Below are positions 26,648 through 27,691 of a DNA stretch of 27,691 nucleotides, piece after piece. Each line of letters opens with the position of its first letter. Positions within the stretch are counted from its first letter, which is position 1. The stretch comes from Phycisphaeraceae bacterium (lineage in GTDB: Bacteria > Planctomycetota > Phycisphaerae > Phycisphaerales > Zrk34): assembly GCA_028281485.1 (NCBI GenBank), contig JANQJT010000018.1, forward strand, positions 1 through 27,691, in the 5' to 3' direction. The notes under the pieces were generated by a model. That model searched no databases. It was not told the origin of the DNA and saw only the letters and a program-made list of their open reading frames with translations. A program made the position numbers and the translations under genes.

Positions 26648-27550
26648 ATGGCTCACGAAAACACCGCCGACAACCCGGTCAAAGTCATCGACGCCGTGTC
26701 GATGGTGTACGCCCGGTCGCTCATGGAGCTGGCCGACGAGGCGGGCGCCGTTGAGGACGTGGCTGACGAGCTGACCCAGCTGGTCGACCTGATCGCCGCG
26801 ACGCCGGACCTGTCGGCGCTGCTGCGCAACCGGGCGATCTCCGCCGCGGCTCGCACCCGCAGCATCGAGGCGATCTTCTCCGGCCGCGTCAGCGACCTGA
26901 CCTATCGCTTCCTGCAGGTACTCAACGACAAGGGCCGGCTTGATGTGCTGACCACGATTCACGCCGCCTACGTCCGCCTGCTCAAGGAAAAACGCGGCGA
27001 GGTAGACGTGCTGGTCACCAGCGCCCAGCCGCTCAGCGACAGTCAGCTGCAGACGGTCGGTCAAAAGGTCTCCGCCGCCATCGACGGCAAGGCCATCGTC
27101 AGCGCCAATGTCGACGAATCGATCATCGGCGGCCTCAAGCTCCGCATCGGCGACAAGCAGATCGACGGTTCGGTCGCCACGCAACTGCAGAACATCAAGC
27201 GGGACATCATCGCACGCGGGCGGGAGTCCATCCGATCCAACGCCCGCCCGTCTCCGTCAACGGGCGAGGCCGTCGGAATTCCAAACGACTCAGCCCATTG
27301 CGACCAGGGATCCGAACGCCGCGCCAAGGCCAAACCCGCGTCCGCCGCCGTCAGGAATTTCGCCATGCGACGCGGCGGCTCGGACGGATCGACCAGGCAA
27401 ACCCGCGCGCCCGCGAACAGCGCGCCCCAGAAACAGGCGATCGAATCCGCGTCGAAACGGGCAAGAACGGCGACCGAGCTCTCAAAGGCGCGCGGCGTCC
27501 GCCGCAAGGCGTCCCGCCACGCGATCGCCCGGTCCGCCAATTCTCGGTAA
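26648..27550 (+). CDS. atpH: ATP synthase F1 subunit delta, with abnormal 3' extension
   Basis: The first about 198 residues (26648-27241) are a complete delta subunit: an N-terminal helical bundle (AVSMVYARSLMELADEAGAV) and NRAISAAARTRSIEAIF, then LTYRFLQVLNDKGRLDVL, and the C-terminal domain SANVDESIIGGLKLRIGDKQ followed by IDGSVATQLQNIKRDII. The family normally ends close to here, at about 180-200 residues. Instead the frame continues for about 100 residues of Arg/Ala/Ser-rich sequence to a stop at 27550, and this part is antisense to an AMP-binding ligase fragment. The extension is therefore probably not a natural tail. atpA, which should follow, is absent. The gene has no strong Shine-Dalgarno site. 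Confidence 0.85.
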   Translation: MAHENTADNPVKVIDAVSMVYARSLMELADEAGAVEDVADELTQLVDLIAATPDLSALLRNRAISAAARTRSIEAIFSGRVSDLTYRFLQVLNDKGRLDVLTTIHAAYVRLLKEKRGEVDVLVTSAQPLSDSQLQTVGQKVSAAIDGKAIVSANVDESIIGGLKLRIGDKQIDGSVATQLQNIKRDIIARGRESIRSNARPSPSTGEAVGIPNDSAHCDQGSERRAKAKPASAAVRNFAMRRGGSDGSTRQTRAPANSAPQKQAIESASKRARTATELSKARGVRRKASRHAIARSANSR

Positions 27551-27691
27551 CTCAGGCATTCGTCTTCGGTCAAAACCGCGGGCGCGGCGGCCCGCGGGGC
27601 GGACGACCATGTCTCCAACGTCGCCCCCTCAAATAGACAACGCGCGCGCCGCGACGCCGGAAAGCCGACAAGACCGTTGGAGACGGCCGCG
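27250..27691 (-). CDS. AMP-binding (acyl-CoA synthetase/ligase family) protein, N-terminal fragment
   Basis: On the minus strand the frame is open at the window edge. It reads APAVLTEDECLSYRELADRA, AVLARFDADSIACFWGALFA and GARVCLVDPSEPPRRMAKFL, then LTAADAGLAL: the typical opening of ANL-superfamily adenylating enzymes (acyl-CoA synthetases, MenE-like ligases). The catalytic P-loop (SSGTTGxPK) and all later parts are missing, because from about 27241-27320 the frame runs antisense into atpH, ending at 27061. A TTG at 27618 with GAGGGGG just upstream could be the start, but in-frame sequence continues to the edge. The boundary 27250 is approximate. Treat it as a truncated or misjoined gene. 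Confidence 0.6.

Overview
This window looks like a GC-rich chromosomal segment, open at both ends, from a planctomycete, most likely of class Phycisphaerae. That placement is an inference. It rests on two PEP-CTERM proteins, a eukaryote-like GT3 glycogen synthase, a zinc-ribbon membrane protein and a PadR-linked membrane protein of styles common in Planctomycetota, and an F-type ATP synthase b subunit with a signal peptide. I found no tRNA, rRNA, CRISPR array, transposase or phage gene.

Left part (1-8911): the 3' end of an HtrA-like PDZ protein, citrate synthase (gltA), homoserine dehydrogenase (hom) and a GT3 glycogen synthase lie on the plus strand. A convergent tail-anchored Ser/Thr kinase follows. 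An ApgM-family phosphoglycerate mutase (or homoserine kinase) then forms a pair with an aldo/keto reductase. The theme is central carbon, threonine-branch and glycogen metabolism.

Middle part (8912-17300): a zinc-ribbon membrane protein, then on the minus strand an exported TPR protein and an M3 oligoendopeptidase. Two PEP-CTERM proteins follow, one on each strand. Between them lies a roughly 200-bp stretch that may encode a small structured RNA.

Right part (17500-23754): a PadR repressor gene with a strong dyad operator lying inside its predicted promoter, one base ahead of a HAAS-like one-TM protein of unknown function. Then come argininosuccinate synthase (argG, minus), a PilZ protein (plus) and a GH133/GDE-type glycogen debranching enzyme (minus).

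Right end (23927-27691): an ATP synthase operon starts with a good promoter and runs atpZ-atpI-atpB-atpE-atpF-atpH. Just after the delta-subunit homology ends (about 27241), where atpA would be expected, the sequence changes to the N-terminal part of an AMP-binding ligase in the opposite orientation. Both genes are broken there, so this is either a real rearrangement or an assembly chimera.

Recurring signals: several genes have clear Shine-Dalgarno sites, but three (apgM-like, TPR, M3 peptidase) lack one and have a -10-like box only 8-10 nt before the ATG, which suggests leaderless mRNAs.
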